Shown in pieces: positions 1 to 8,519 of a stretch of 64,000 nucleotides of DNA (the first letter of the stretch is position 1; each line of letters begins with the position of its first letter). The notes below the pieces were generated by a model, which saw only the letters and a list, made by a program, of their open reading frames with translations, had not been told where the DNA came from and ran no database searches. The DNA comes from Prevotella sp. (GTDB lineage: Bacteria > Bacteroidota > Bacteroidia > Bacteroidales > Bacteroidaceae), in NCBI GenBank assembly GCA_017940545.1, contig JAGAYI010000005.1:1-64000 (forward strand), read 5' to 3'. A program made the translations under genes and the position numbers.

Positions 1-438
1 GAAGCAAAGGAGTATCTGGAGTTCTATGCAAATCCTGACGAGGACGGTAAGCTGGAAGAGTATAAGAAGATTATTACAGAAGAGTTCTATCCATCGAGGG
101 GACGACAGGAGCCAAAGACCCGGTTCTCGGTTTGTCGGAAAGCTGTTTCTGATTACAAGAAACTGAAACCTTCTCCAGACAAGTTGGCTGACTTGATGCT
201 TTGCTATGTCGAGAACGCTTGTCAGTTTACATACGACTATGGTGACATGTGGGAGCAGTATTATACATCTGTAGAGAATAATTTCGAAAAGACAATGGCA
301 TTCATTGCCAAAAATAATATGTTGGAGCACTTCAAACCGCGTTTGAGACAATGTATGGAGTGGGCTTCACCATGCGGATGGGGATTTGCCGATACAATTG
401 GTGATATTTATTATGAGTATTTCCCTGAAGATGATTAA
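1..438 (+). CDS. DUF6155-like protein, C-terminal part
   Basis: The frame is open from the first base of the window, so the gene begins outside it; 145 residues are visible. The visible part reads EFYANPDEDGKLEEYKKII, then EEFYPSRGR, RFSVCRKAVSDYKKL, LADLMLCYVENACQFT and ends WGFADTIGDIYYEYFPEDD. This order of motifs matches what I remember of the small soluble DUF6155 family, whose function is unknown. The protein is charged, with no membrane segment or signal peptide in the visible part. A TTG at 184 is in frame but is only an internal codon. The family name is from memory and would need a profile search. Confidence 0.75.
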   Translation, partial: EAKEYLEFYANPDEDGKLEEYKKIITEEFYPSRGRQEPKTRFSVCRKAVSDYKKLKPSPDKLADLMLCYVENACQFTYDYGDMWEQYYTSVENNFEKTMAFIAKNNMLEHFKPRLRQCMEWASPCGWGFADTIGDIYYEYFPEDD

Positions 439-497
439 GGTTTAGCGGATAGTAATATAAAAAAGGTAGAATAAGCACATAGAAAACATGAGCCCAT

Positions 498-540
498 AAA
501 AAGCAAATGGCGTGTAACTCACCAGAGCTACACGCCATTT
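498..540 (-). terminator. Rho-independent terminator after dnaK
   Basis: Perfect 12-bp inverted repeat, AAATGGCGTGTA at 505-516 and TACACGCCATTT at 529-540, with a 12-base loop. Read on the minus strand the stem is followed by TTTGCTTTTTA, so it fits termination of dnaK. It lies between convergent genes and may also stop the plus-strand gene. Confidence 0.8.
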
Positions 541-573
541 GATAGTGTTTTGTTATGTCGTTACTTATGCGTC

Positions 574-2487
574 TCATTTGACCTCCTCGAAGTCGGCATC
601 CTGGACGTCGTCGTTGGGGTTCGACTGCGTCTGCTGGCCGCCCTGGAAACCTTGGTCTGCACCGGGCTGAGGACCAGCCTGCTGACCTTGGGAGTACATC
701 TGCTGAGAGGCCTCCTGCCAAGCGTTGTTCAGGGCTGCAATGGCAGTGTCGATGGCGTTGATGTCAGCTGCCTTGTGGGCATCCTTCAGCTGCTGCAGGG
801 CCTGTTCGATGGCCGGCTTCTTGTCGGCAGGAATCTTGTCGCCAATCTCCTTCAACTGATTCTCGGTCTGGAAGATCATACTGTCTGCCTGATTCAGCTT
901 GTCGATACGCTCGCGTTCCTTCTTGTCGTTCTCGGCATTCTGCTCTGCCTCGGCCTTCATGCGGTTGATTTCATCCTGCGAGAGACCTGACGATGCTTCG
1001 ATGCGGATGGCCTGCTCCTTGCCTGTAGCCTTATCCTTGGCGCTGACCTTCAGGATACCGTTGGCGTCGATGTCGAAGGTTACCTCAATCTGAGGAATAC
1101 CACGACGTGCGGGGGCTATGCCTGTCAAATTGAACTGGCCGATAGACTTGTTCTGTGCGGCCATGGGGCGCTCGCCCTGCAGCACGTGGATGGTCACCTC
1201 GGTCTGGTTGTCGGCTGCGGTAGAGAACGTTTCGCTCTTCTTGCAGGGGATGGTGGTGTTAGCCTCGATGAGCTTGGTCATCACACCGCCGAGGGTCTCG
1301 ATACCCAGCGTCAGCGGTGTTACGTCAAGCAGTACGATGTCGCCCACGCCGCCTTCCTTGTTCAGGATGGCACCCTGAATGCTGGCACCTACGGCAACCA
1401 CCTCGTCGGGGTTGACACCCTTGCTGGGTTCCTTGCCGAAGTAGTTCTTGACGAGAGTCTGCACGGCGGGGATACGGCTTGAACCACCCACGAGTATGAC
1501 CTCGTCAATGTCGCTGGTTGACAGCTTGGCATCGGCCATGGCCTTCTGACACGGAGCCAGACAAGCCTGAATCAAGTCGTGAGCCAGCTGCTCGAACTTG
1601 GCACGCGTGAGCGTCTTCACCAGGTGCTTGGGCACGCCGCCTACAGGCATGATGTACGGCAGGTTTATCTCGGTCGAAGTAGAGCTTGACAACTCAATCT
1701 TTGCCTTTTCGGCAGCCTCCTTCAGGCGCTGCATGGCCATGGGGTCGGCTTTCAGGTCGGCACCCTCGTCGTTCTTGAACTCCTGTACCAGCCAGTCGAT
1801 GATTACCTGGTCGAAGTCATCACCGCCCAGGTGAGTGTCACCATTGGTAGAGAGCACCTCGAACACACCACCGCCGAACTCCAGGATAGAGATATCGAAC
1901 GTACCGCCACCAAGGTCGAAGACCGCAATCTTCATGTCCTTATTAGCCTTATCGACACCGTATGCCAGGGCTGCTGCCGTAGGTTCGTTGACGATACGAC
2001 GTACGTTCAGACCGGCAATCTGACCAGCCTCCTTCGTAGCCTGACGCTGCGAGTCGGAGAAGTAGGCCGGTACGGTGATGACGGCATCGGTCACCTCCTG
2101 TCCCAGATAGTCCTCGGCAGTCTTTTTCATCTTCTGCAGCACCATGGCGCTGATCTCCTGCGGCGTATATTTACGTCCGTCAATATCGACGCGGGGGTAA
2201 CCTCCCTCGTTGACTACAGCGTAAGGTACACGCGAGATTTCCTTCTCCGTCTGCTGCCAGTTCTCACCCATGAAGCGCTTAATGGAGTAAACCGTCTTCT
2301 TCGGGTTCGTAATGGCCTGACGCTTGGCAGGGTCGCCAATCTTGCGCTCACCGTTCTCAACAAAACCGACAACCGAAGGAGTCGTGCGCTTACCCTCGCT
2401 GTTGGCAATTACAACCGGCTCGTTGCCTTCGAATACGGCAACGCAGCTGTTCGTTGTTCCTAAATCGATTCCAATAATCTTTCCCAT
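574..2487 (-). CDS. dnaK: Molecular chaperone DnaK (Hsp70)
   Basis: Full-length Hsp70 of 637 residues. It is the ATP-driven cytosolic chaperone that works with DnaJ and GrpE on unfolded proteins. The N-terminus [18 protein letters not shown] is the phosphate-1 motif of the nucleotide-binding domain; [16 protein letters not shown] (about 190-206) and [14 protein letters not shown] (about 335-348) are the other ATPase signatures. The substrate-binding domain begins near [14 protein letters not shown]. The C-terminal tail is Gln/Gly-rich and ends [12 protein letters not shown], close to the typical EEVD-like bacterial end. It stands alone, with a strong terminator downstream and about 180 non-coding bases upstream; no grpE or dnaJ is adjacent. 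I see no CIRCE element upstream. Confidence 0.98.
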   Translation of the reverse strand: MGKIIGIDLGTTNSCVAVFEGNEPVVIANSEGKRTTPSVVGFVENGERKIGDPAKRQAITNPKKTVYSIKRFMGENWQQTEKEISRVPYAVVNEGGYPRVDIDGRKYTPQEISAMVLQKMKKTAEDYLGQEVTDAVITVPAYFSDSQRQATKEAGQIAGLNVRRIVNEPTAAALAYGVDKANKDMKIAVFDLGGGTFDISILEFGGGVFEVLSTNGDTHLGGDDFDQVIIDWLVQEFKNDEGADLKADPMAMQRLKEAAEKAKIELSSSTSTEINLPYIMPVGGVPKHLVKTLTRAKFEQLAHDLIQACLAPCQKAMADAKLSTSDIDEVILVGGSSRIPAVQTLVKNYFGKEPSKGVNPDEVVAVGASIQGAILNKEGGVGDIVLLDVTPLTLGIETLGGVMTKLIEANTTIPCKKSETFSTAADNQTEVTIHVLQGERPMAAQNKSIGQFNLTGIAPARRGIPQIEVTFDIDANGILKVSAKDKATGKEQAIRIEASSGLSQDEINRMKAEAEQNAENDKKERERIDKLNQADSMIFQTENQLKEIGDKIPADKKPAIEQALQQLKDAHKAADINAIDTAIAALNNAWQEASQQMYSQGQQAGPQPGADQGFQGGQQTQSNPNDDVQDADFEEVK

Positions 2488-2618
2488 AATTCTATTTTTT
2501 AATTGTTAATATTCTTTATGACACATTTATTTGTACCTGACAGTAAGCAAAGCATGTGCCAAACCATGTTTTTTGAATAATATAATGCCATTTTGTCACT
2601 ATTGTCAAAAAGATTTTA

Positions 2619-2626
2619 TACCTTTG
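2619..2626 (+). promoter_or_regulatory. -7 box TACCTTTG upstream of the BamE-like gene
   Basis: TACCTTTG matches the Bacteroidetes sigma-ABfr consensus TAnnTTTG. It lies 44 bases before the ATG at 2671. A TTTG at 2592 and a TTG at 2602 are possible -33 elements, but neither spacing is ideal. Confidence 0.65.
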
Positions 2627-2670
2627 CCCCCTGAAACCAATAGTCAGAAACGTCAAAAATAAAAGACATC

Positions 2671-4014
2671 ATGAAGAGAATGTTGTTTACTGCTGCAATA
2701 GCCTGGAGCGTGCTGACAGCCATGGGGCAGGGCACCTACATTGTCAAGACGAAGAACGTGACACCCGAAAAAGCAGAGGTGACAGGCGCTGCCGACGAAA
2801 CGGCACAAGAGGGTCATCCGGACGAGGCACAAGACTTTGTGACCAAGAACTTCCGTTACCGCAGCATGTGCGACTGGCAGGCAGGCATGCGCTTCATGGT
2901 GATACCGGAAAAATATGACCTCATAGTCAACACCTTCCGTGACGCTACAGACCAAAAAGAAATTCCCAACGGCTCGTTACGCCACAAAGTCATGGTCTAT
3001 CAAGACCACACTGTAGGCGAGAACGGCCGTGCCCGTATGAACTTCATTTGTCAGGACGACAACCGTGCCTGCTATTTCGAGTTGCCCTTCGGAGCCTTCG
3101 AGGACTACTGCTACGGCAAGACAGGAGTGCCCACCCTGGCCTACCTGGAAGACGTTGACAAAGCCCGCGAGCTGCTGTTGGGTCAGACGCTCATCACCCG
3201 CCAGCCCGTCTTCTATATCGACACACAGTATGAAGGCGACGGCGTGGAAGAAGTGACCATACCTGAAAATACTGAAGTGCGCGTCACGCAGATAGGTGTC
3301 GGCACCCGCAAATATCCTGTCAAGATTATCGTCGAGGATGTCAGGACGGGTCGTGAGTTTTTTCAGAACGTAGTGATGAGCCGCACCAATAGCGGCATGC
3401 GCGACGAAGAGTTAGAGATGGACAAGAAGGTGCTTTTTCTCAACTCCTTCGAGGTGGTTACCGATGTAGAACAAGTCAGTTCCGACTATCAGAAGTACAT
3501 AGGCAGGACCATCTATTCTAAATATGCCATTGTCATGTTGTCAAAGGGCGACGGGAAGCTTCGCAACGTGAAGGTTCCCCGTCTCACGGAGTTTATCATC
3601 GACGATATCGTTCCCACCGGTCGGGGTGGCATGGTGCTCATGACCTTGACCGAGAGTGAGTCGCGCCGTGTCTATCAGAAAGAAGTGTCGTTTGTCAACG
3701 AGAGTATGCTTGACGACAATGAAAACTATTTTGGCTATCTGTTCGGTCTTGGCGAGGGCAAGCTGCGCAATTCCTCCCGTGAGACCCGTGCCATGATTCG
3801 CCAGGGTCGCGTCGGCCACGGCATGACGCAGGAGGAAGTAGAGCTGGCTATGGGCGAGCCTGATGCCAAGATGACCACCTCGTCAGGACTGGAGGAGTGG
3901 CACTATTTGCGCACCAAGATCGTGCTGATTATTCAGTTTGACAAGCATGGCAAAGTGTCGGGAATAGTAAAGTCTGGCGACAAGAAGCCTGTCACGAAAA
4001 AAAAGAAAAAATAG
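2671..4014 (+). CDS. Secreted protein with C-terminal BamE/SmpA-like domain
   Basis: 447 residues with a clear Sec signal peptide (MKRMLFTAAIAWSVLTAMGQG), so it is probably periplasmic or outer-membrane associated. Most of the length is beta-rich and I do not recognise it. The last ~75 residues read IRQGRVGHGMTQEEVELAMG, then EP, an aromatic EEWHY and IVLIIQFDKHGKVSGIV. This is the pattern of the SmpA/BamE fold (G-x-v-x-x-GM-t-x-x-eV-x-x-x-lG-x-P, then W-x-Y and a F-d-x-x-G-x-v strand). It ends in a lysine-rich tail. It is monocistronic, with a promoter box just upstream, and its last 23 bases overlap the convergent kinase remnant. A role in outer-membrane assembly would be inference only. 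Confidence 0.75.
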   Translation: MKRMLFTAAIAWSVLTAMGQGTYIVKTKNVTPEKAEVTGAADETAQEGHPDEAQDFVTKNFRYRSMCDWQAGMRFMVIPEKYDLIVNTFRDATDQKEIPNGSLRHKVMVYQDHTVGENGRARMNFICQDDNRACYFELPFGAFEDYCYGKTGVPTLAYLEDVDKARELLLGQTLITRQPVFYIDTQYEGDGVEEVTIPENTEVRVTQIGVGTRKYPVKIIVEDVRTGREFFQNVVMSRTNSGMRDEELEMDKKVLFLNSFEVVTDVEQVSSDYQKYIGRTIYSKYAIVMLSKGDGKLRNVKVPRLTEFIIDDIVPTGRGGMVLMTLTESESRRVYQKEVSFVNESMLDDNENYFGYLFGLGEGKLRNSSRETRAMIRQGRVGHGMTQEEVELAMGEPDAKMTTSSGLEEWHYLRTKIVLIIQFDKHGKVSGIVKSGDKKPVTKKKKK

Positions 4015-4285
4015 GGGAACCCTCAAAGTGGCTGTCAATCATGATGTTTTCAGGCTTGATGTCAAGATGGAAGATTCCGATGTTTATGCTGTCGCTGTTT
4101 CGCTCAGTAATGCCACGCATGTAGAATTCCTTTATGGCAACCTTCTCCTCAAAGAGGAGGGTGGTTGCCACATAGGTGTTGCCGAAACCTCCAGAGGAGA
4201 GATAACGGTCAATAATATATTTTTTCCCCTGAAGCATTGCTCCAACAGAAAGCATTGAATTGATATTTACATTTTGTATTGACAT
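3992..4285 (-). pseudogene. Remnant of a Ser/Thr protein kinase, internally deleted
   Basis: The 97-residue frame starts like a Bacteroidales Hanks-type kinase: YIIDRYLSSGGFGNTYVA with the glycine loop at residues 32-38, then KVAIKEFY with the ATP-binding Lys52. At residue 66/67 it jumps directly to IGIFHLDIKPENIMID, the catalytic loop with HxDxKxxN at 73-80. In intact kinases roughly 85-100 residues (helix C to helix E) separate these motifs. The rest of the C-lobe, including the DFG motif, is absent: after residue 84 the frame runs into the 3' end of the convergent gene and stops. It is therefore non-functional as a kinase. It sits 19 bases behind the last lipoprotein gene of the long minus-strand operon. 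Confidence 0.85.
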
Positions 4286-4304
4286 GTCTAAATATCTTTT
4301 TCAT

Positions 4305-5012
4305 TTAAATCCAAGCAAGGACAATCCTTTTAGCAGATAGAATGTCGAATAGACTTTTTGACGTCATATTAATTGTGAGTCTTACTGTTTCACTATAACC
4401 TGCCTGTAAACTTATTTTGTTATTATGGATTTTGTCGGTAGAAATGGTTCCTTTGTAAAGTTCGTTGCCTTTGCCATCAACAAACAGAGCATATAACGAA
4501 TGTCCTCTGTCCCAACCTCTGACGGAAGGGAGATCTGCCGTCAATTCCACTTGGGCTTCCATTTGAATAACGTCACCATATCTTCCAGAACCGACAATTA
4601 TCAGTGGATTGAGAAGTTTCATAGGAGCACCTTCCGCCATTTCTGTTGGTAGTTTCTCGCCCTTCATGTCCTCAACATATTTGCTGAACTTCTTGTATAT
4701 TTCTTCCTTTTTTTCTTCCATTTTTTTGTCCAAGGCCATTCCCTCATTGATAATCTCTTGGTATTCGGAGTCAGGCTTCTTCCTGTCCCCTTCATTAAGT
4801 CGCTCTCTGAGTTTCTCTCCTTGTTTTTCGTATTCTTCGTTGAAGAGCGTAAGGTCATCCATCAGATAGATCATTTCCTCACCTACACTACCAAACAGTC
4901 CATCAGCCGCAGCCTTTGCAGCTTCCTTTACTTCCGGCTTGCGGCTCTTGCCACACGATATGACCAGCAGCCCTGCCGCCAATACATATAATATAATGTG
5001 TAACTTTTTCAT
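4305..5012 (-). CDS. Lipoprotein of the tubulin-like operon
   Basis: 235 residues. The N-terminus MKKLHIILYVLAAGLLVISCG has a lipobox (VISC), so Cys20 is probably lipidated and the protein anchored in an envelope membrane. Residues about 50-115 are rich in Glu/Lys (YEKQGEKLRERLNEGDRKK, then KKMEEKKEEIYKKFSKYVED) and probably form a coiled coil. The C-terminal ~100 residues look like a beta-sandwich (IIVGSGRYGDVIQMEAQVEL, RGHSLYALFVDGKGNELYKG). I do not recognise a family. Its ATG overlaps the stop of the upstream gene by four bases, suggesting translational coupling. It is the last intact gene before the kinase remnant. Confidence 0.7.
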   Translation of the reverse strand: MKKLHIILYVLAAGLLVISCGKSRKPEVKEAAKAAADGLFGSVGEEMIYLMDDLTLFNEEYEKQGEKLRERLNEGDRKKPDSEYQEIINEGMALDKKMEEKKEEIYKKFSKYVEDMKGEKLPTEMAEGAPMKLLNPLIIVGSGRYGDVIQMEAQVELTADLPSVRGWDRGHSLYALFVDGKGNELYKGTISTDKIHNNKISLQAGYSETVRLTINMTSKSLFDILSAKRIVLAWI

Positions 5013-5533
5013 TCTCTATAAACATCAGCATTATTTTGGTCACTTATCGTTTTGTTATGGAAAGGTTGCTGCTTTGCCCATGCGTCGATCCCAATCATCG
5101 TAATCTGGTCGCCATTGCGAACGATTTGCATCTTGCCAGATTTCTTGTTCTCCGTGTTCTGGATTGAAAACTCATAGGTATTGACAGATACTGTACGTAC
5201 AAATTGAAGGTTATAATTACGCTCACGCATATATGCTTCATCGCTTATGTCAATATAACCATAGGCTTGCTGCTTAGGGACTCTCGGATTAACATCCTTC
5301 TTCTTTTCTGTTTGAAGGAACACATAACATTCACCCCATCCGCTGCCGTCACCATTGCCTAATGTTCCATACCAACTACCTTTGAGAGGGCAGATTGCAA
5401 CTTGACTATCCGTCGTATTCTTTCTCGGTGAAGTCGTCGTAGTCCGTTTGTTCGGTTTGCGATTTTGTGCCATTGCCGTCTGTGCTGTTCCAAACATCAG
5501 CAGAGCCATCAGTAATAAGGTTATTTTTTTCAT
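5009..5533 (-). CDS. Secreted protein, paralogous N-terminus to its upstream neighbour
   Basis: 174 residues with a signal peptide ending near TAMAQ. After cleavage comes a basic, threonine-rich stretch, NRKPNKRTTTTSPRKNTTDS, almost the same as in the gene upstream (5560-6201). The remainder (ICPLKGSWYGTLGNGDGSGW, then strands to MIGIDAW) looks like a small beta-barrel or lipocalin-like domain but I cannot name it. It is 26 bases behind its upstream neighbour and overlaps the downstream lipoprotein gene by four bases, so it is clearly in the operon. Confidence 0.65.
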   Translation of the reverse strand: MKKITLLLMALLMFGTAQTAMAQNRKPNKRTTTTSPRKNTTDSQVAICPLKGSWYGTLGNGDGSGWGECYVFLQTEKKKDVNPRVPKQQAYGYIDISDEAYMRERNYNLQFVRTVSVNTYEFSIQNTENKKSGKMQIVRNGDQITMIGIDAWAKQQPFHNKTISDQNNADVYRE

Positions 5534-5559
5534 ACGTATCTATTTTGGGTTATTAATTA

Positions 5560-6201
5560 TTAATAATAGGTAATGACGCGCGTCTCAACGTTTCCTTCCG
5601 AATCCTTGCGCTTTGTCCAGTTGCCTTGACTGTCACGTGACAGGATGGTATATGTGATGGTATCTTTCCATTTATTCCCTAATTCAACGCCATTCCTGTT
5701 GTTTTTTATGCATTCGCCATCGCTGTTATAGATGTAACGCTCTCTGATTTCGTGGCTTCCGCGTTCGTAATACTTTTCCGAAAGCAGTCCGTTAGCGTTA
5801 TATTTGAATTGGTAAAAGGCTCCATATCCAAACATGTCTTCTTTGATAATACGTCTTTGACTGTCACGAGTATATTCGCATGCAAAACCGTCATCGCTAT
5901 CTTCTTCTCTGTTTGCCAGAAGCTTCCCTCTTTTGTCAGTCATAAAACCGTCGCGGTTAAAATAGATTACATCATCTTGGTCTATTTTAAGCGTTTTCAC
6001 TGCCCCACGTAACTCATATCTTCCAAGTTCACCCTTGAAATTTACGTTAATCGTGACCTGTGTCGTTGTGGTCGGTTTCTTTCTCGGTGAAGTCGTCGTA
6101 GTCCGCTTGTTTGGCATGCGCTTCTGTGCCGTTGCCGTCTGTGCTGTCCCTATGAATAGGATAGCAGCCAAAGCAAAAAATAATACTTGTAACTTTTTCA
6201 T
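5560..6201 (-). CDS. Secreted protein with YD/RHS-like strand repeats
   Basis: 213 residues with a signal peptide (MKKLQVLFFALAAILFIGTA...) and the shared module KRMPNKRTTTTSPRKKPTTT directly after it. The rest has the alternating pattern seen in RHS/YD-repeat-like Bacteroidales proteins: YTRDSQRRIIKEDMFGYG, FKYNANGLLSEKYYERGS, YIYNSDGECIKNNRNG, then ILSRDSQGNWTKRKDSEGN. It therefore probably forms a short extracytoplasmic beta-sheet. Function is unknown. Spacing to its neighbours is 26 and 36 bases. The 29-base stretch 6077-6105 is identical to 5418-5446 in the next gene, so the signal/linker part has been duplicated or exchanged. Confidence 0.65.
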   Translation of the reverse strand: MKKLQVLFFALAAILFIGTAQTATAQKRMPNKRTTTTSPRKKPTTTTQVTINVNFKGELGRYELRGAVKTLKIDQDDVIYFNRDGFMTDKRGKLLANREEDSDDGFACEYTRDSQRRIIKEDMFGYGAFYQFKYNANGLLSEKYYERGSHEIRERYIYNSDGECIKNNRNGVELGNKWKDTITYTILSRDSQGNWTKRKDSEGNVETRVITYY

Positions 6202-6237
6202 TGTTGTGATTACTTTAAATATTCAAGCAATTTGTTA

Positions 6238-6957
6238 CTATTCTATATCCAAAGCCCCATCGTCCAAATCTCCTATGGAACTGTCTGCTTTTTGCTCATG
6301 AGACAATATTTCCGATAGCTCTTTACTGGTTTTTTCCATTGGATTAGCCTCGGTAAATTCCTCTAAACCTTCATAACTACTGACATCTATGTTTGGATCT
6401 GTAAGTTTTCCATTTTCATCAGTCAGTTTTTTCAAAGCACGTATGGCCTTACCTTGTTTACGTAATTTCTTCAAAATATCGACAACATCTGTTGTGCATC
6501 GTGCAGCAAGTTGAGGTCCCAGCTTCGTGTATTTTCCATATTTGAAAGCACTAAGCCCTAATTTAGGAAGAGCTGCAGTGTATAGAGGTGTTTGTAACCC
6601 TATGTTTGCGGCTTCTAAAGGGAGAAGCAGACACACACTGATAACGTCAAGCGTCTGTTTGAGAGCCTCGTTTTTTCCACGGAAATTGCCATTCTGATCA
6701 ACGATATGGTATGTTTCGCTTATGCTACCATCATTTTCAGTGACCTGTACCTTCTGCACTTTGTACCATAGAAGGTTCTCGTCAATAGCTTTGAGGTTTC
6801 TAATGATGGTATCACACGTAAGAAGATAATCGTCAATCTCCTTGACATTTGTCAGTTTGGGCATTTCTCCATTTTTCCAGTCAAGTTGTTTCTTTTGTGC
6901 GAAAACTGGCATCACAAGCATTGCCATTAGGCAAATAAAAACAAAATTCTTTTTCAT
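6238..6957 (-). CDS. Secreted protein of unknown function
   Basis: 239 residues with signal peptide MKKNFVFICLMAMLVMPVFA ending before QKK. The mature part is mostly alpha-helical: NVKEIDDYLLTCDTIIRNLK near the N-terminus, then a hydrophobic central region (LDVISVCLLLPLEAANIGLQ) that could be a buried helix or membrane-associated, and an acidic C-terminus. I recognise no family. It is packed between operon neighbours with gaps of 21 and 36 bases and shares their direction, which is the only hint of role. Confidence 0.6.
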   Translation of the reverse strand: MKKNFVFICLMAMLVMPVFAQKKQLDWKNGEMPKLTNVKEIDDYLLTCDTIIRNLKAIDENLLWYKVQKVQVTENDGSISETYHIVDQNGNFRGKNEALKQTLDVISVCLLLPLEAANIGLQTPLYTAALPKLGLSAFKYGKYTKLGPQLAARCTTDVVDILKKLRKQGKAIRALKKLTDENGKLTDPNIDVSSYEGLEEFTEANPMEKTSKELSEILSHEQKADSSIGDLDDGALDIE

Positions 6958-6978
6958 TTTTCGTTTGTTTTAAAGTTA

Positions 6979-8493
6979 TTAATTAGGTTCATAATCTCGG
7001 GTTATAGTCATGGAACTCTTCCCCTTATTTTTCAAGTTAATTTCCTTTATCGATTTTAGAGGACTATCGGGTAATGGTTTGAGCAAAAGCTTAACATATT
7101 GGCCCCTGTCAAATTGAATATGAAAAGTCCCGTCATTATTAACATCTCCAATATATGTCCCAGTTTTGTCTTTTGGGGAAGTACAGGCATAAATCTCACA
7201 ATGTTTCAAACTGTTTATTTGCATGATTCCCTCATAATAATTCTTAACTCTGATATTGCCTTCAATGACTACAGGGAAGGCAGAGAGAATTTGTTGGTAC
7301 TTTCTTTGTCTCGTCGCATAAAACTCATCGTGTGTAAGTTCATGTAACTGTTGCAAGTTGTACATTGCCAACTCCAAACATTCTTCAGCCAAGTGTCGTT
7401 GAACTTGTCCGCTCTCTTGCATTTTTCGCCATGTCGCAGCACAATTCTTGACGACTTGTAATCGGGATGCAAGACCATCCATCATATTTGCGCATTCTTG
7501 AGCAGTCGTAGCCTGCAGCGTAGTAATTCCTTCTGTTTGCCAAGCCTGTAGATATAGTTTCTTCGCTGTTCCATATTTTCGGTTGTCATATGCATTTTGA
7601 GCCTGATTCATATAGTCGTCATACGGATTTTTATACACATTCTTTACAATAGTCTGAGTAAGAGGAACAACGGCGACAACCATTTTTGAACGTGGTCCCA
7701 TTTGGGAAATATCAATGCTAAGGGAATTGGACTCTGGAGCATCTAAGTCTATCTGCTGAACTGAGGCAACAGAGACCTGCAATTCATTCACTTCTTGTTC
7801 TAACCTATCCAGTTCTTCCCATCTTGGATCGTCGCCATCAGCAGATTCCATCAAAATTTTATCTAAAGCCTCGTATGCTTTTGACTTCTCTTCGAATTGA
7901 TCTTTAAGCTCTTTTATTCGGACAACTGGTACTACTATTTTATATACATTGATACTACTGTCGTTTTCCTGTTTACATTCTGTGACTTCAAACGGGAAAA
8001 TGGTCGGAGTATAAATGTTCAACTTCTCAAAAGCAGTACTGATTTCAACAAGAGCTTCTGTTGCTGATGGATACATATCTCCAACCGATGGTTGGAAACT
8101 TAGACGAATAGGGTTGTTTACTGACTTTATCCTGTATCCTAAGAGAAGGCCTTCTCTCAGTCTCTTTTCAGAAAATTCCGCCTTTATGGTGCTGCCTCTT
8201 CTGGAAAAGATAAAATGTGCTTCCCGGCCATTGTCTATATTAATAATGACAGAATACTCATAGAGTCCGTCAATTTTGTCAGTGCCCATTTTCATCTCTC
8301 CCACTTGATTACCAGATGACACAATGACAACTAAGTCGTCGTATGGAGATAAGACGCGAATACCTCCATTCCCGCCTATGTCTGCGACGAGGTTAAGTTC
8401 TGCATCATAATCAGCAGTCATCTTGATGTCTTCCTGAGCACTGCATATAGTTGATAGAAAGGCGAAAAATCCAAGAAAAAGTAAAATCTTCAT
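6979..8493 (-). CDS. Large secreted protein with coiled coil and helical-repeat region
   Basis: 504 residues with a signal peptide ending near STICSAQ. The N-terminal ~190 residues are beta-rich (NLVADIGGNGGIRVLSPYDD). Residues about 190-250 are a charged helical region (IKELKDQFEEKSKAYEALDK, then RWEELDRLEQEVNELQ) likely to be a coiled coil. Residues about 290-410 resemble TPR-like helices (YMNQAQNAYDNRKYGTAKKL). The C-terminal ~100 residues return to beta strands with GTYIGDVNNDGTFHIQFDRG, like a small carboxypeptidase-regulatory or Ig-like domain. This architecture suggests an extracytoplasmic scaffold. No enzyme motif is visible. It lies mid-operon with gaps of 21 and 26 bases. Confidence 0.65.
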   Translation of the reverse strand: MKILLFLGFFAFLSTICSAQEDIKMTADYDAELNLVADIGGNGGIRVLSPYDDLVVIVSSGNQVGEMKMGTDKIDGLYEYSVIINIDNGREAHFIFSRRGSTIKAEFSEKRLREGLLLGYRIKSVNNPIRLSFQPSVGDMYPSATEALVEISTAFEKLNIYTPTIFPFEVTECKQENDSSINVYKIVVPVVRIKELKDQFEEKSKAYEALDKILMESADGDDPRWEELDRLEQEVNELQVSVASVQQIDLDAPESNSLSIDISQMGPRSKMVVAVVPLTQTIVKNVYKNPYDDYMNQAQNAYDNRKYGTAKKLYLQAWQTEGITTLQATTAQECANMMDGLASRLQVVKNCAATWRKMQESGQVQRHLAEECLELAMYNLQQLHELTHDEFYATRQRKYQQILSAFPVVIEGNIRVKNYYEGIMQINSLKHCEIYACTSPKDKTGTYIGDVNNDGTFHIQFDRGQYVKLLLKPLPDSPLKSIKEINLKNKGKSSMTITRDYEPN

Positions 8494-8519
8494 AGAATGA
8501 TACGTGTCTATTAGTTCAC

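Noticed and set aside
1831-2463. 210-residue plus-strand frame opposite dnaK
   Set aside because: It is an antisense shadow of a highly conserved gene and has no start signal or protein features of its own. The same applies to 550-990 and 1186-1482.
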